Of a stretch of 7,979 nucleotides of DNA, positions 5,901 through 7,979 are shown piece by piece (within the stretch, counting starts at the first letter, position 1; the number at the start of each line of letters is the position of its first letter). Position numbers and translations under genes: made by a program. Source of the stretch: an uncultured Bacteroidales bacterium (GTDB lineage: Bacteria; Bacteroidota; Bacteroidia; Bacteroidales; UBA4417); assembly GCA_903917425.1 (NCBI GenBank), contig CAIXAQ010000215.1, positions 1-7,979 on the forward strand, in the 5' to 3' direction. Under the pieces are notes generated by a model. That model searched no databases and was not told the origin of the DNA. It worked only from the letters and a program-made list of their open reading frames with translations.

Positions 5901-7979
5901 ATGCGCACCACATTATTTGTAAATGTTTTGCTCCCTTTGCCTGTAGCAGGTTACTTTACATATCGTGTACCCTTCGATCTTAACGATGCGGTGGTGCCTG
6001 GTAAGCGTGTAGTGGTGCAGTTTGGGAAAAAGAAGGTGTATACCGCATTGATTCACAGTGTTTCCGAAAAAGCGCCTGCTGTCGAAACTAAATATATTTT
6101 AGGCGTTCTCGACCTTCATCCGGTTGCCAACGAATTTCAGTTTAAACTTTGGGAATGGATTGCATCCTATTACTGCTGCGCGGTAGGAGAAGTAATGAAT
6201 GCGGCCTTACCTGCAGCCCTGAAACTGGCTAGCGAATCAAAAATCAGGTTGGTCCCGGGTGTTGAAATCAGCACCCAAATACTATCGGAAAAGGAATACA
6301 ATTTGCTTCGTGCTTTGAAGGAAAATGGGGTTTTATCCATTACCGATGCATCCCGGTATGCCGACCTGGCGAAAATCATCCCATTGATACACAATCTTAT
6401 AGAGAAAGGATATATCGTTACCGAAGAGGAAATACATGAAAGGTTTACGCCGAAAACACTTTCCTTCATTAAACTTACCGATTCATACAGCAGCGAGGAG
6501 GAATTACAGAAACTTTACGAGAAACTGGAACGAAAAGCGCCTAAGCAGCTTGACCTCCTGATTGAATACATTCAGCTTTCGAAAATTATGTCGAACAACC
6601 CGGTGGAAGTTTCCCGCAAGGAATTGTTCGCACGAATCGAGGATGCGGCATCAAAATACAAGGCACTTGAAAAAAAAGGCGTTTTCGAGGAATACGATAA
6701 GGAAATCAGTCGTCTCAACTACCGTAAAGCCACTCACACAACCGAAAGCATTGATTTAACTCCTGTGCAGCAACAGGTGATGAAGGAAATAACGGATTCG
6801 TTTGCCGAAAAAAATGTGGTCCTGTTGCATGGTATAACCTCAAGCGGGAAGACGGAAATTTACATTAAACTCATCAGGCAAATGCTCGAAAAAGGCAGAC
6901 AGGTTTTGTACCTGCTGCCCGAAATAGCGCTTACCACCCAGATTATTAACCGTTTGCAAAAATATTTCGGAAACGATGTGGGGGTTTATCATTCGCGTTA
7001 CAACGAAAATGAAAGAGTTGAAATTTGGCAACACGTTGCAGGAACTGGTTCACAGGCATTTAAGATTCTGTTAGGGGCGCGATCGGCCATGTTCCTCCCG
7101 TTTAACAATCTTGGGCTGATTATTATTGACGAAGAACACGATGCATCGTACAAGCAAAACGATCCTGCACCACGCTACAATGCCCGTGATGCGGCTGTTT
7201 TCCTGGCTTCGATGCATGGAGCCAAGGTGCTGCTGGGATCGGCAACTCCTGCCATTGAGAGTTTCTATAATGCGAAACTGGGGAAATATGGTTTCAGCAC
7301 GCTTGCCGAACGTTATGGCGGATTATTGCTTCCACAGGTGCAACTTGTCAACCTGAAGGAGGAGCATAGGAAGAAAACGATGCAGTCGATATTTTCTTCG
7401 GCATTGATCCATGAGATTGAAACAGCCTTATCCGCGAATGAACAGGTGATTCTTTTCCAGAACCGGCGCGGCTTTTCGCTGCATATCGACTGCGAAAACT
7501 GCAGTTGGATACCTCATTGCGTACAATGCGATGTTTCGCTGGTTTACCATAAAAAGCAGAATCAACTCCGCTGCCACTATTGTGGTTATACTACACGCAT
7601 TCCTGAGAAGTGCCCCGACTGTGGTCATACACACCTGGTAATGAAAGGCTTCGGTACCGAAAAAATTGAAGAAGAGCTTTCTCTGATAGTTCCTAAGGCG
7701 CGGATTGCCCGCATGGATCTCGACACGACCCGGTCGCGCTTTGCGCATCAGAAACTGATAGCCGCTTTCGAAGAACGCAAAATTGACATACTCGTCGGCA
7801 CACAGATGGTAACAAAGGGCCTTGATTTTGATAATGTTAGCCTGGTTGGGATACTAAATGCTGACAGCTTGCTTTCTTATCCCGATTTCAGGGCCTTTGA
7901 GCGTGGTTTTCAGTTGATGGCTCAGGTAGCAGGGCGGGCAGGCCGGAAAAACAAACAGGGCAAAGTATTGATACAGGCA
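5901..7979 (+). CDS. priA: Primosomal replication-restart helicase PriA (3' end beyond window)
   Basis: Superfamily 2 3'-5' DNA helicase that recognises abandoned replication forks and reloads the replisome. The 693 codons present run in one unbroken frame to the window edge; the C-terminal roughly 100-plus residues are missing. Visible parts: N-terminal 3'-end-binding domain (about 1-105, opening LFVNVLLPLPVAGYFTY); winged-helix/linker region to about 290; Walker A GITSSGKT (311-318); Walker B DEEH (410-413); GSATPAIES motif III; eight zinc-binding cysteines at 531, 534, 540, 543, 558, 561, 571 and 574, with the same spacing as in E. coli PriA; GTQMVTKGLDF motif V (starting at 633); QVAGRAGR motif VI (675-682). 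The Walker A motif lies nearly 90 residues later than in E. coli, a longer N-terminal half. An in-frame stop at 5892-5894 fixes the ATG at 5901. No TAnnTTTG promoter is seen in the 140 bases upstream. Confidence 0.97.
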   Translation, partial: MRTTLFVNVLLPLPVAGYFTYRVPFDLNDAVVPGKRVVVQFGKKKVYTALIHSVSEKAPAVETKYILGVLDLHPVANEFQFKLWEWIASYYCCAVGEVMNAALPAALKLASESKIRLVPGVEISTQILSEKEYNLLRALKENGVLSITDASRYADLAKIIPLIHNLIEKGYIVTEEEIHERFTPKTLSFIKLTDSYSSEEELQKLYEKLERKAPKQLDLLIEYIQLSKIMSNNPVEVSRKELFARIEDAASKYKALEKKGVFEEYDKEISRLNYRKATHTTESIDLTPVQQQVMKEITDSFAEKNVVLLHGITSSGKTEIYIKLIRQMLEKGRQVLYLLPEIALTTQIINRLQKYFGNDVGVYHSRYNENERVEIWQHVAGTGSQAFKILLGARSAMFLPFNNLGLIIIDEEHDASYKQNDPAPRYNARDAAVFLASMHGAKVLLGSATPAIESFYNAKLGKYGFSTLAERYGGLLLPQVQLVNLKEEHRKKTMQSIFSSALIHEIETALSANEQVILFQNRRGFSLHIDCENCSWIPHCVQCDVSLVYHKKQNQLRCHYCGYTTRIPEKCPDCGHTHLVMKGFGTEKIEEELSLIVPKARIARMDLDTTRSRFAHQKLIAAFEERKIDILVGTQMVTKGLDFDNVSLVGILNADSLLSYPDFRAFERGFQLMAQVAGRAGRKNKQGKVLIQA

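Noticed and set aside
7428..7748. Minus-strand open frame within priA
   Set aside because: Shadow of the PriA zinc-binding region, where all eight cysteines are in frame on the plus strand.

Overview
The window looks like chromosomal DNA of a Bacteroidota (Bacteroidetes) bacterium. This rests on the gene families and on promoter-like sites of the phylum's TAnnTTTG (-7) type: TATCTTTG lies 18 bases before the OsmC-family start and 17 bases before the antitoxin start, and TAATTTTG lies just before the histidine kinase. No clear Shine-Dalgarno sequence precedes any gene. The phylum call is inference; nothing identifies the species.

Layout. Positions 89-2105 (minus strand) hold a two-component pair: a membrane sensor histidine kinase followed, with an 11-base overlap, by an OmpR/PhoB-family response regulator. 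A divergent intergenic region (about 2106-2437) holds a TTAACA-N5-TTAACA direct repeat next to the kinase promoter and an AGTTATAC direct repeat upstream of the OsmC promoter. Positions 2438-5221 (plus strand) form a tight three-gene operon: an OsmC-family protein, a FlK-like hotdog thioesterase and a THUMP-domain RNA methyltransferase with a 260-residue charged tail. The second and third genes appear to start at GTG and TTG. Positions 5294-5760 hold a compact, AT-rich toxin-antitoxin pair (ParE/RelE-family toxin) with its own near-perfect promoter. From 5901 to the window edge runs priA, the replication-restart helicase, cut off before its C-terminus.

How the genes may work together. The kinase and regulator should form a signalling pathway that probably controls its own transcription through the TTAACA repeats. 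The kinase's extracytoplasmic domain has four cysteines, and the divergently transcribed neighbour is an OsmC-family (peroxidase-type) protein, so a link to redox or envelope stress is possible but unproven. PriA and the RNA methyltransferase are housekeeping genes. The toxin-antitoxin pair has clearly lower G+C than its flanks (about 33% by hand count, against 43-50% in sampled neighbouring lines) and looks like an accessory insertion between them. I see no RNA genes, CRISPR array, insertion sequence or prophage. The most unusual items are the repeat-bearing tail of the methyltransferase and the kinase operator/promoter arrangement.
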